Assembly (NCBI RefSeq): GCF_000304475.1 | Contig: NC_018940.1 | Location: forward strand, 1,178,001 to 1,242,000 | Length of the DNA: 64,000 nt | Origin: Kazachstania africana CBS 2517 | Taxonomy: Eukaryota > Ascomycota > Saccharomycetes > Saccharomycetales > Saccharomycetaceae | Reading direction: 5' to 3' | In this document: one piece after another, positions 1-8,438 of the stretch | Layout of the letters: each line of letters opens with the position of its first letter | How positions within the stretch are numbered: position 1 is the stretch's first letter | Notes under the pieces: model-generated | Told to the model about the DNA's origin: nothing | Database searches by the model: none | What the model saw: the letters and a program-made list of their open reading frames with translations, nothing else | Made by a program: the position numbers and the translations under genes

Positions 1-1
1 A

Positions 2-2245
2 CTGTTCAATATTCGTACAGGTAAGCTGTTATACACCTCAGCTGAATTTCCAGATCACATTACTTCTGCCGAACCAGCACCTGCATTAGATATCATTGCC
101 CTTGGTACTGTTACAGGCGATATTATTATGTTCAATTTGAGAAAAGGTAGAAAGGTTAGAACAATTAAAGTTCCTCAAATTCGCATTTCATCTATTTCAT
201 TTAGAACTGATGGTTCGTCACATCTGTGTGTTGGTGGTACGAACGGTGACTTGATATTCTATGACTTAGACCGTCGTCAGCGTATCCATCTCTTGAAAAA
301 TATTCACAGAGAAACTTACGGTGGTGTTACTAAGGCTACTTTTTTAAATGGTCAAGCCATAATTGTTACTTCAGGCGGTGATAATTCATTGAAAGAATAT
401 GTCTTCGATCCATCCCTATCTCAAAGTAATGAAGAAGTTGTTGTACAGCCACCAAGATTTTTACGTTCAAGAGGTGGTCATTCTCAACCACCATCAGTGA
501 TTTCATTTGCTGACTCCGAATCTCATTTCATTTTATCCGGTTCGAGAGATAGATCACTATGGGCCTTTTCCTTGAGAAAAGATGCTCAGTCACAAGAACT
601 CTCCCAGAGAGTACATAAGAAAAAAGATGGCGGAAGGATTGGTGGTAGCACAATAAAGGAAAAATTCCCCGAAATTGTCGCTATGGTTATTGAGAATGCA
701 AGAGTAGGTGAATGGGAAAACGTCATAACGGCTCATAAGGATGAAAAATTTGCTAGAACTTGGGATTTGCGTAGCAAAAGAGTCGGAAGGTGGACGTTCA
801 ATACCACTGATGACGGTTTTGTAAAATCTGTTACTATGTCACAATGTGGTAATTTTGGCTTCATTGGTTCTTCGAATGGTGATATCTGTGTATTTAATAT
901 GCAGAGTGGGTTAATAAGAAAAAAGTATAAGCTGCACAAGAGAGCAGTCACTGGTATTGCTATAGATGGTATGAATCGTAAAATGGTATCTTGTGGTCTT
1001 GACGGTATTGTCGGATTCTATGACTTTAATAAATCGACATTATTAGGCAAATTACAACTAGCTGCTCCCATCACTTCGATGGTTTATCACCGTTCTTCAG
1101 ATCTTTTTGCATTAGCGCTGGATGATTTATCAATAGTTGTCGTAGATGCTGTCACTCAAAAAATTGTGCGTCAATTATGGGGACACAGCAACAGAATTAC
1201 TGCATTTGATTTCTCACCAGATGGTCGTTGGATTATATCCGCTTCTTTGGACTCAACCTTGAGAACCTGGGATTTACCTACAGGTGGTTGTATCGATGGT
1301 GTTAGATTAGATAGTGTTGCTACAAATTTGAAAATATCTCCAAAGGGTGACTTATTGGCTACAACTCATGTATCTGGTAATGGTATCTGTATTTGGACAA
1401 ATAGAGCCCAATTTGGAGCAGTTTCTACCAGATCTATTAATGAGGAAGATTTTGTTAAAATGCTATTACCTAACGCATCTGTTTCTGGAAATGCAACAAT
1501 ATTAGCTGGCGCATTGGATGAGGCCCTTGAAGATGAAAATAATGCCACGTCTTACCAATCTATGGAGCAAATTAATGACGAATTGGTCACGTTATCTTTA
1601 GGACCAAGAAATAAGATGAATACTTTATTACACTTAGACATCATCAAGCAACGTTCTAAACCAACAGAAGCTCCTAAAAAACCAGAAAAATTACCATTTT
1701 TCTTACAACTTACTGGTGAGAATGTTGGCGATGAAGCATCTGGAAGAGAAGCTGTTGTTTCTGAAGATCTTGAAGCGATGAGAGGTCAACAAGCAGAAAC
1801 AAATAAAAAAATTGAAATGGAAACGGAATTGAACAAATTCAAGCCAAGTGGTAGAATTGGATTTGAGTCGAACTTCACTAAATTATTAAGAGAAGGCTCA
1901 GAAAAAAAGGATTACTCCAAATTTTTACAAAACCTTGTTGAGTTAACTCCAGGTTCGATTGATTTGGAAGTCAGATCATTAAATACAATGGAGCCATTTG
2001 AAGAAATTGCTTCGTTTATTGAAGCCTTGACTTATGGTCTAAAAACAAACAAGAACTTCGAATTATATGAAACTTTCATGACTCTGTTGTTTAGGGTACA
2101 CGGTGATATAATTAATTCCAACAATCAAGATGAAAAAATAAAAGAAACATTGCATAATTGGGAAGACCAACGTAAGGAGTTTGATAGGTTGGATGATTTG
2201 GTTAAATTCTGCTCCAGTGTCACTAATTTTGTCTCAAGCGCATAA
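2..2245 (+). CDS. UTP21: UTP21, U3 snoRNP / small-subunit processome WD40 protein (5' end cut off by window)
   Basis: The frame is already open at base 2, so the gene starts before the window and its N-terminus is missing. The visible part begins in the N-terminal beta-propeller. It has repeated WD-type blades (for example SGSRDRSLWAFSL, SASLDSTLRTWDL) to about residue 440 of the visible protein. A C-terminal alpha-helical region with the Utp21-specific domain follows from about residue 500, with basic and acidic low-complexity stretches between. In the UTP-B subcomplex this protein supports U3-dependent 18S pre-rRNA processing in the nucleolus. It is the first gene of a block collinear with S. 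cerevisiae YLR409C to YLR373C. The identification rests on whole-protein resemblance and synteny. Confidence 0.95.
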   Translation: MFNIRTGKLLYTSAEFPDHITSAEPAPALDIIALGTVTGDIIMFNLRKGRKVRTIKVPQIRISSISFRTDGSSHLCVGGTNGDLIFYDLDRRQRIHLLKNIHRETYGGVTKATFLNGQAIIVTSGGDNSLKEYVFDPSLSQSNEEVVVQPPRFLRSRGGHSQPPSVISFADSESHFILSGSRDRSLWAFSLRKDAQSQELSQRVHKKKDGGRIGGSTIKEKFPEIVAMVIENARVGEWENVITAHKDEKFARTWDLRSKRVGRWTFNTTDDGFVKSVTMSQCGNFGFIGSSNGDICVFNMQSGLIRKKYKLHKRAVTGIAIDGMNRKMVSCGLDGIVGFYDFNKSTLLGKLQLAAPITSMVYHRSSDLFALALDDLSIVVVDAVTQKIVRQLWGHSNRITAFDFSPDGRWIISASLDSTLRTWDLPTGGCIDGVRLDSVATNLKISPKGDLLATTHVSGNGICIWTNRAQFGAVSTRSINEEDFVKMLLPNASVSGNATILAGALDEALEDENNATSYQSMEQINDELVTLSLGPRNKMNTLLHLDIIKQRSKPTEAPKKPEKLPFFLQLTGENVGDEASGREAVVSEDLEAMRGQQAETNKKIEMETELNKFKPSGRIGFESNFTKLLREGSEKKDYSKFLQNLVELTPGSIDLEVRSLNTMEPFEEIASFIEALTYGLKTNKNFELYETFMTLLFRVHGDIINSNNQDEKIKETLHNWEDQRKEFDRLDDLVKFCSSVTNFVSSA

Positions 2246-2398
2246 ATAGATTAATATACTAATATAAAAGTATTACATGATGTGAAATATTTACTGTCAT
2301 CATATTCTCAACTGATCTTTAGTTTTTTATGGCCACTAATATATTTATAACGATTTTTTTTTTAAAAAAAAGATACATAATGTTAGCAGAAGTAATGA

Positions 2399-2839
2399 AT
2401 GAGTATGAATGTGGGAGTAGGCAATAGTAGCAATAATGGTAATAAGACTACAGAGTTGGATCAACTGTTCAAAAATGTGATAAAGAATCATAAAAGTACA
2501 AAGCTGAGTGATACGATAGATGAAATCAACCGGAATAACCGTTATATAATGGAAACTCAATTCAAGAAGCTCTTAAAACTGCATGACAAATCTTTTAATG
2601 AGAAAAGTGTTCTACCAATGTATGAATTGTACAAAAAATACTACAACTTGGTTGAAAATGACCTTAATATTCAAAACGAAGCTGCCATCCTAGATAGAGA
2701 TTTACGAATAATTGAAATGACGATAGGAAATATTAAAAAACAAATACATAGTAATATATACTGTTCATATATGCTCGAATTTATGCTAGTCCCTTTGCTG
2801 CATTTTCCCATTTTTGTGTTTCGATCCAACCTGCATTGA
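2399..2839 (+). CDS. BLS1: BLS1-like protein, putative BLOC-1 subunit
   Basis: A 146-residue ORF from a good ATG, in the position and orientation of YLR408C (BLS1, 122 aa). It has an Asn/Gly/Ser-rich N-terminus, then a charged helical region (about residues 20-115) suited to coiled-coil packing, as in BLOC-1 subunits, which work on endosomes. I recognise it mainly by synteny, size and helical character. The last 25-30 residues turn hydrophobic and lie antisense over the coding 3' end of the next gene (overlap 2781-2839). The original stop may therefore have been lost and the frame extended by readthrough. Confidence 0.6.
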   Translation: MSMNVGVGNSSNNGNKTTELDQLFKNVIKNHKSTKLSDTIDEINRNNRYIMETQFKKLLKLHDKSFNEKSVLPMYELYKKYYNLVENDLNIQNEAAILDRDLRIIEMTIGNIKKQIHSNIYCSYMLEFMLVPLLHFPIFVFRSNLH

Positions 2840-3494
2840 TAATTTTGATTGCATCTTGTAAATTTACAGGATCACGTAAAGGTTTATCGTCTACAACCAA
2901 TTTTTTATAGATCCTGGTATAACAATCCTTTGGAACCGAGCTGAATTTCTCTCTACGTTCACGCAACTGCTCAGGAGTGAGTTTTGTTAGGTCTTGACTC
3001 CAAAGCGTCCTTCTTTGATTCCATATCATTTCACCTTGATGAAATGGCTCTCCTACTAATTTTCGAAGCTTACCACATTCTTTGACTGAATCGTAATTAT
3101 CAAACGTAACGTTGTTAAAACTGTTCCTATCTTCCTCGGCAGCTTCTTCATCTTCATCTGAGGTATCATCCGCGTTTTGTACATTGGAGGACGTTGTAAA
3201 TTCCTCCGTGGGTTCGTCACTTAATTTCATTTCAAGATTACCTCCTCCTTGTCGGGTATTGAACCTCTTTATCGAAAATGACATAGACGCTTTGCTGTCT
3301 CTCTCAGTGCTTGATGCTTTATTCCATATACTTTTTTGTTCCGCAAACAGAGAATCAATTTTTTCATCACTAGAGCTACTGCCATTTTCCTCCAACGAGT
3401 TCAAAGTTTCATGTGCAATCTTCTTGAGAAAGACCTTCCATCTGTGGAATGGGTAATGAAACATCGATTTGAGACTGGTGTTTTTATTATTCAT
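2781..3494 (-). CDS. YLR407W-family protein of unknown function
   Basis: A 237-residue ORF with an ATG at 3494, at the position of S. cerevisiae YLR407W (228 aa) and on the matching strand. The N-terminus is basic and amphipathic (FHYPFHRWKVFLKKIAHETL). The middle is Ser/Glu/Asp-rich and probably disordered, with an acidic run near residues 110-125. The C-terminal 90 residues look like the conserved fold, with Trp-rich motifs such as MIWNQRRTLW and LTPEQLRERREKF. I recall the family being linked to a 'DUF4050/Gag1-like clamp' domain but could not check it. The gene converges on, and overlaps, the BLS1-like ORF by 59 bp. Confidence 0.75.
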   Translation of the reverse strand: MNNKNTSLKSMFHYPFHRWKVFLKKIAHETLNSLEENGSSSSDEKIDSLFAEQKSIWNKASSTERDSKASMSFSIKRFNTRQGGGNLEMKLSDEPTEEFTTSSNVQNADDTSDEDEEAAEEDRNSFNNVTFDNYDSVKECGKLRKLVGEPFHQGEMIWNQRRTLWSQDLTKLTPEQLRERREKFSSVPKDCYTRIYKKLVVDDKPLRDPVNLQDAIKIINAGWIETQKWENAAKGLA

Positions 3495-3985
3495 TTTGGA
3501 AACTTGATGTATTAATTATTAGAATAGTAATGGATGGTAGAATATTTGAAAAGATGACGCAAAAAAAGAGTAGATTAATAGAGGAATATAAGTAATGTAT
3601 TTGGAAAGAAATCGTTATTTCCCAATAAACAACTTGTGTGATATACACCAGAGTAGATTCCAAAAAAAAAACTATCTGTCAGTTCTGATTAGATTAGACC
3701 CTGAACAAATTTCAAATTATTGCTATTAGTAGATACGCTGGCCCAGCCAAATTAGATATGCCACACTGTTATATGCTATAAGCCTTAACGGGTATACTAG
3801 AAAATGCGATAGTGTCTACAGATATATATGACTTGAACCTACATGGAGATTTACTATTTAGTTACAAGTAGTAATTTTTATTTTTGTTACACGCGCTGCA
3901 CATGCAAGGCCATCGTCACTACAAACGGCTATTGCAAATAAATTGGAATAGCCTGTTGCCATATGCTTGTTTGGGTTTAACGTTG
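3495..3985. other. Intergenic region; RPL31B absent
   Basis: About 490 bp between the YLR407W-like start and the DUS4 stop. I see no ORF, tRNA or strong motif, only short A/T tracts. In S. cerevisiae the intron-containing RPL31B (YLR406C) sits at this place. No sequence encoding an L31 protein is visible on either strand. Confidence 0.6.
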
Positions 3986-4996
3986 TTATGTCTGTTGGAT
4001 AGCTCTGTATGGTATTTCAACGGCCTGGGCGAATCCTTCCTCACCGTGTCTTTTAAATGAGAAATTTTGATCCAACCAATCGATCAACGACGGTAGATGC
4101 TTCAATTCCATTAATTCTTTCAGTAGCAGCTTATTTGACTTCATATTTTCGAACATACAATACAGGTGATGTTGAATCAATGCAAAAGGTAGGGCTCCGT
4201 GCTCTGTAACAATGTACATGAATCTTTCTACGCATTTCCACGGACACGTTTTGTAACCATCAAATAAGGCTGGATTGCTCAATATGCCTCTTGCTGACAT
4301 TACACCTTGTACACCTGTGATCTTGGCAATCTTTTGCATGTCCTCATCGTTGAAACAATCACCGTTTGCGACGAAAATAGAGTCTGGATATTCGGTTCTT
4401 ACTTGTTCGACAATGAATTTGATTGCCTTTAAATCAACGGGCTCGGACGATCTAGTGGTTCTGGTTCTTCCATGAATGGTAATCCAATCCACTCCAACTT
4501 TGCACAGGTTTTTGCAAAGTTTCACCGTTCTTTCGGGCTTCCCATTTTCATGAATTCTAATTTTTGTTTCTAAACGCAATGTGCTACCATATTTGTCTTT
4601 CACAGCTTTAACCATATCGATCAATAAATCCTCATTGTAAATCATAGCACACCCGATTCCTTCCCTGACCTGTTCTCGTATAGGACATCCACAATTGATA
4701 CCGATACCATCTACATAAGGTCCAACCATCTCAATAAATCTCATCAAATCTGTAACATTGTTAACACCCACCTGAGCAATGGTACAACCATCTTCAGAAT
4801 TTATACTCAAATCACTAATCCTAGCATTCGAATTTCTCACGTACTCTCTGGCCAAAATCATTGGAGTATACGTTATTTCCGTATTATAAAATTTACATAA
4901 TTCTCTGAACGATAACTTCGAATACCTAACCATCGGGCCCAGCACTGTTGTTATATCGTTATTATCTTGCAGGAGAGTCAACGGATCAACTTTCAT
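3986..4996 (-). CDS. DUS4: tRNA-dihydrouridine synthase Dus4
   Basis: A flavin enzyme reducing uridine to dihydrouridine in tRNA (positions 20a/20b in yeast). The frame is open upstream to 5008, but that triplet is GTG; the first ATG is at 4996, giving 336 residues (S. cerevisiae about 367). The TIM-barrel signature is clear: TVLGPMVRYSKLSFR near the N-terminus (FMN-binding loop), INCGCPI with the active-site Cys around residue 100, a Lys/Arg-containing TKIRIHENG strand, ITIHGRTR and VANGDCF. It lies only 44 bp downstream of the SEI1 stop on the same strand, so its promoter must lie largely inside SEI1. Confidence 0.95.
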   Translation of the reverse strand: MKVDPLTLLQDNNDITTVLGPMVRYSKLSFRELCKFYNTEITYTPMILAREYVRNSNARISDLSINSEDGCTIAQVGVNNVTDLMRFIEMVGPYVDGIGINCGCPIREQVREGIGCAMIYNEDLLIDMVKAVKDKYGSTLRLETKIRIHENGKPERTVKLCKNLCKVGVDWITIHGRTRTTRSSEPVDLKAIKFIVEQVRTEYPDSIFVANGDCFNDEDMQKIAKITGVQGVMSARGILSNPALFDGYKTCPWKCVERFMYIVTEHGALPFALIQHHLYCMFENMKSNKLLLKELMELKHLPSLIDWLDQNFSFKRHGEEGFAQAVEIPYRAIQQT

Positions 4997-5040
4997 ACTG
5001 CCTTTCACACAATTTTCTAGAGCTATTAATTGACTTCAAT

Positions 5041-5862
5041 TCATTTATTCAACTTTTGATTTTTTTTCATCAAAAAAATTTTTTTATTTAATTTATTTGA
5101 TGTTACAATGAATGTAATTACAGTTATTAACAGGAATAACAGATTCAATAGTATATTCACAATGAGGATGCCTATTATATGAGTAATGGTTCTCTTGCGT
5201 AGCATCATGTTTCTTAAATCGTTGGTGAAATCCATTCTAAAATTTAAATTTGAATCTGGTTTAACTAAAAAGTGGGAATGGCTTGGCTTGTTAATGACAA
5301 TTGATATTATGTCAACGTTACTCGGAACAGTTACTACATTGTCAATATGAATCTTATTTAGCCATTCTAATTGCCACAATTCGAGTCTTGATGTATGTGA
5401 GTTCAGTAATATGGTATCATTTTTGGTGATACAAATTATTGGCATTTCGAGAACATAAAGGGGTAAATCATTGGCTTGAATAGAGATCTTGACATTTTGT
5501 AAATTGAATGTTTCCAATTCTGATTGACAATAAAAGTCGAAAGCGAAATCCAATTCGTAGTTGATAAATTCTCGTAAGGGTATCTTTTCTGAAATTCCAT
5601 TATTATCGAGATTAATCAAGTCATCATTCAAAGAGATTCTATCAATATCTTGTTTGAAAATTAGTACATCTTCTACTTTTCCTTGGTCAAATTTTGATAT
5701 AGGTACGAATTGTAACGAATCGTCTGGAATCAATCTTGTATAGAAATCATTAAATATTAAAATTGATAAAGGACCGACTACAACGATTTGTAGAAGTAAA
5801 ACTACGAAAATGTAACAAACATATTGTAACAACTGAAACGGTTTAGTAACGTTTATCTTCAT
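5041..5862 (-). CDS. SEI1: Seipin, lipid-droplet biogenesis protein
   Basis: A 273-residue protein (S. cerevisiae Sei1/Fld1 285 aa) in the place of YLR404W. It has the seipin layout. A first membrane segment lies at about residues 12-40 (LLQYVCYIFVVLLLQIVVVG). A lumenal domain of roughly 185 residues is rich in beta strand. A second membrane segment at about 230-258 (IIGILIVNILLNLLFLLITV) is followed by a short Lys-rich cytosolic tail. Seipin forms an oligomeric ring at ER-lipid droplet contacts and controls droplet budding and size. The ATG at 5862 is the first in frame. Confidence 0.93.
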   Translation of the reverse strand: MKINVTKPFQLLQYVCYIFVVLLLQIVVVGPLSILIFNDFYTRLIPDDSLQFVPISKFDQGKVEDVLIFKQDIDRISLNDDLINLDNNGISEKIPLREFINYELDFAFDFYCQSELETFNLQNVKISIQANDLPLYVLEMPIICITKNDTILLNSHTSRLELWQLEWLNKIHIDNVVTVPSNVDIISIVINKPSHSHFLVKPDSNLNFRMDFTNDLRNMMLRKRTITHIIGILIVNILLNLLFLLITVITFIVTSNKLNKKIFLMKKNQKLNK

Positions 5863-6000
5863 ATTTGCTCGATGTTCTGTATTTTCTCTACGTCCCTTGA
5901 GAAGTACTGTTTTTTACGTATATTTTTTACAGTTCAGATTTAAGTATTTTTTTTGATGTAAATATACAAATATGTATTATGTATAAGATTCACGTATAAC

Positions 6001-7713
6001 TTAATGAGTGGAATGACCTCTATGGTACTTCAAACCGTTCAGATTTTTATAACGTTTCCCACAAACCTCACAACGATAAGGTTTATCCTTTTCATAGCCC
6101 ATGCCATCGGGATAAGGCTCATTTGAATCAGGATCTAATATGGAGAAAGTTCCATCTGGATTCTCATGCAATTTTTGATTCTGATGACCATGTATCCTAT
6201 GATATTTCAAACCGTTTTGATTCTTATACGTCTTTTCACATCCAATGACTGGGCATTTGAATGGTTTATGCTCTTCATGATCCATTACGTACAATCTTCT
6301 TGCTGGATCATCTATATAATTATCAGTTTTTTTAAATATTGTATCCATGGAATGACTGCTCGTATTATGCATGTTATTGTTGTTTGAATTTGTAATTGGG
6401 GTGGTTGCAGATGTACTTGTTGTTACCTCATCATCTTCATCATCATCATCCATTTCACTTTCTTCGGAGTCTGATACGGAGACTTCGGATTCTTCGATCG
6501 GTCTTGTATGATGGAAAGGTGACAATTTTGATAAATCACCATCGTTCATAAAATCTAGATTGATTGTCTTATTACTATTAGTTTGTGATTGTGGTTTGAA
6601 TGAATAATACATTTTATTTGTGGTAGTCGGTATTTTGACATTCGAATTAACTGGGAAGAATACATCGTTAGTAGATACAGCATCTACAACATTGCCATTT
6701 AAGAAGATTGAATTTGTATTTGCGGTTTGTTTTGTCTTGCTATTATTATCGTTATTGTTATGATGTAACGTTGATGAATGGTTCAATTGAGACGGTTTTA
6801 ATTGTTGCTGTATGATATGTTTTTCCATTATAGTAGAAGATGTTGAAGATGACGGTACTGTTGTTGTAATATTTGTTGTTGTTGTTGTTGGATAAGGTTT
6901 GGCGTTCCTGATTTGTTTTTGATTTTTTGAGAATAAATCGTTTGAATGAGAGTTTGTTGTTGGATTTATGAGTTGATTATTACCAGTAATAATATTATTA
7001 TTATTGTTAATATGAGCTTCCTCATAATGTTTTAGAAGATCATGTAAACCAGGTAGTGAAAGCCCACAACAAGAGTAATCTTTACAATATTGTTCTTCCA
7101 AATTTGGAAGATAAGCAGAATGTGGAGAGGTTGAAGAGATTGTTCTCAAGTTATTAATGGTTGATAGTCTTCTATAAGTGATATTTCCATTACTATTGTA
7201 GTTATTACTAATACTGTTAATGTTGTTACCATTATTGTTATTGTTATTACTATTGAACATAACTTCGTCTTTCAGCCAGGAACCGATCGTCAATGAACCC
7301 CACGAGACACCACCCATTCCTTGAGAATGTGCTATTGAATCTCTTCTCAGTTTTGTAGCGTTGCTGATATTGGAGGGGGAAGTGGAGAGCAAAGAGCCGG
7401 GATGGTTATTGTTATTATTATTATTACTATTATTGGAAAATTGCTTATGAATATTATTATTGATGGTATTAGTTGGACTGATACTCATTGAAGGAGGGTT
7501 AGAATATGTATTATCATGATCATTAAAGTTGTTCCTAGCTGCGAAGACTTGATTATTTATAAAAATGGAAGGGGTAGCCGAGGAGAAGGCGTCGTTATAG
7601 TTGCTATTATTACGACTAGTGTTGTTGATAGCAGTTGAAGTGGAAGAAGCAGCCATGCTAGTTGTATTAGAGGTATTTGATGCGGTGTTACTATTGGAGA
7701 CAGCCATATTCAT
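6001..7713 (-). CDS. SFP1: Sfp1, TORC1-responsive activator of ribosome-biogenesis genes
   Basis: A 570-residue zinc-finger regulator (S. cerevisiae 683 aa). Two C2H2 fingers close the protein: CPVIGCEKTYKNQNGLKYH at about 490 and CEVCGKRYKNLNGLKYH at about 550. The roughly 35-residue linker between them is the 'split finger' arrangement of Sfp1. The rest is Asn/Ser/Thr-rich, with many poly-Asn runs and one acidic stretch near residue 425, typical of disordered activation regions. A conserved patch around residues 210-235 (YCCGLSLPGLHDLLKHYEEAH) resembles a degenerate finger. Start is ATG at 7713; a second ATG two codons later is possible. It regulates RP and RiBi genes, several of which are neighbours here. 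Confidence 0.95.
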   Translation of the reverse strand: MNMAVSNSNTASNTSNTTSMAASSTSTAINNTSRNNSNYNDAFSSATPSIFINNQVFAARNNFNDHDNTYSNPPSMSISPTNTINNNIHKQFSNNSNNNNNNNHPGSLLSTSPSNISNATKLRRDSIAHSQGMGGVSWGSLTIGSWLKDEVMFNSNNNNNNGNNINSISNNYNSNGNITYRRLSTINNLRTISSTSPHSAYLPNLEEQYCKDYSCCGLSLPGLHDLLKHYEEAHINNNNNIITGNNQLINPTTNSHSNDLFSKNQKQIRNAKPYPTTTTTNITTTVPSSSTSSTIMEKHIIQQQLKPSQLNHSSTLHHNNNDNNSKTKQTANTNSIFLNGNVVDAVSTNDVFFPVNSNVKIPTTTNKMYYSFKPQSQTNSNKTINLDFMNDGDLSKLSPFHHTRPIEESEVSVSDSEESEMDDDDEDDEVTTSTSATTPITNSNNNNMHNTSSHSMDTIFKKTDNYIDDPARRLYVMDHEEHKPFKCPVIGCEKTYKNQNGLKYHRIHGHQNQKLHENPDGTFSILDPDSNEPYPDGMGYEKDKPYRCEVCGKRYKNLNGLKYHRGHSTH

Positions 7714-7967
7714 GATTTTATTACAAAAAAAAAATAAAATAAATTAAAGCACTATTATTACTTTTTTTATTTAATTTATTGATCTATAGTGGTAGATTTT
7801 TTGTGGGGAAAAAACTTTAGATACGTAATAGCCAACCTCTATAACCTTTAAACTTATACCAATACTTACAGTATAAAACCCTCCCAATGCGAAATGGGTA
7901 TTCTTATATAATTTTGGATAAATCAAGAAAACCGTTTTATTTCTTTTTCCTTCGCCCGTCCTCGAAA

Positions 7968-7996
7968 TCTGCGCGAGTCGAGTCGACTCGCGCAGA
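7968..7996. repeat. 29-bp perfect palindrome (14-bp arms, 1-bp centre)
   Basis: Arm 7968-7981 (TCTGCGCGAGTCGA) is exactly mirrored by 7983-7996 around one central base at 7982. It is GC-rich in an AT-rich genome and lies about 255 bp upstream of the SFP1 start. Its right end runs into the (AG)n tract that follows. Function is unknown; it could bind a dimeric regulator or form a cruciform. Confidence 0.85.
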
Positions 7997-8030
7997 GAGA
8001 GAGAGAGAGAGAGAGAGACTGACTGACTGA
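7994..8030. repeat. (AG)n microsatellite followed by (CTGA)3
   Basis: An uninterrupted AG run of about 25 bp, ending near 8018, is followed by three CTGA units. GA/CT runs in yeast promoters can exclude nucleosomes. This one lies in the SFP1-DUS3 divergent intergenic region. Confidence 0.9.
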
Positions 8031-8225
8031 GTTTCTTGTTGCGGGTAAGCGATGAATATCATACCGTACGGAGACCGTATTACTTGGTTTCTTCACGTAA
8101 CGACTGTCCCAAATATTGCATCCATCTTACCAGGATGCTGCTACATTCCTTGTCATGACATTCCGCCCCAGTGTGCCGGTGTGAAACTACACTTTGGGCG
8201 AATATGAGATAACGAAAATCCCCGC

Positions 8226-8233
8226 CCGGGTAA
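8226..8233 (-). promoter_or_regulatory. Reb1-type site
   Basis: CCGGGTAA, the reverse complement of the Reb1 motif TTACCCGG, lies about 205 bp upstream of the DUS3 start. Reb1 clears nucleosomes in yeast promoters. The call rests on a consensus match only. Confidence 0.5.
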
Positions 8234-8359
8234 CCCTTGCTGATTTTCTTCGCACTCGAAAGAATTTGTATGATGGATGCTGTCGTGCGTTTTGTCTCGC
8301 TCATCGCTTGTGAAAATTATTTATTGATGGTGGTGGGAGAAAAGAAAGGACGGAAACGG

Positions 8360-8392
8360 TGAAATTTTTCAAGCTCATCTCATCTCATCTCT
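8360..8392 (+). promoter_or_regulatory. RRPE plus triple GATGAG (PAC-type) elements of DUS3
   Basis: TGAAATTTTTC (8360-8370) matches the RRPE core. The next 22 bp carry GCTC followed by ATCTC units, which on the minus strand read as three overlapping GATGAG PAC cores. The pair lies 50-80 bp upstream of the ATG at 8439. That supports 8439, rather than 8400, as the true start, because 8400 would leave only about 8 bp. Confidence 0.6.
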
Positions 8393-8438
8393 GTTTGTTA
8401 TGTTGCAAGATATATTAAGTAGAGGTAAAGTACAAATA

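Noticed and set aside
8080..8304. 74-codon ORF on the minus strand between SFP1 and DUS3
   Set aside because: It has a proper ATG, but no family resemblance, and a Reb1 motif within it marks the stretch as DUS3/SFP1 promoter. The S. cerevisiae ORF at this place (YLR402W) is considered dubious. A conserved homologue would change this.
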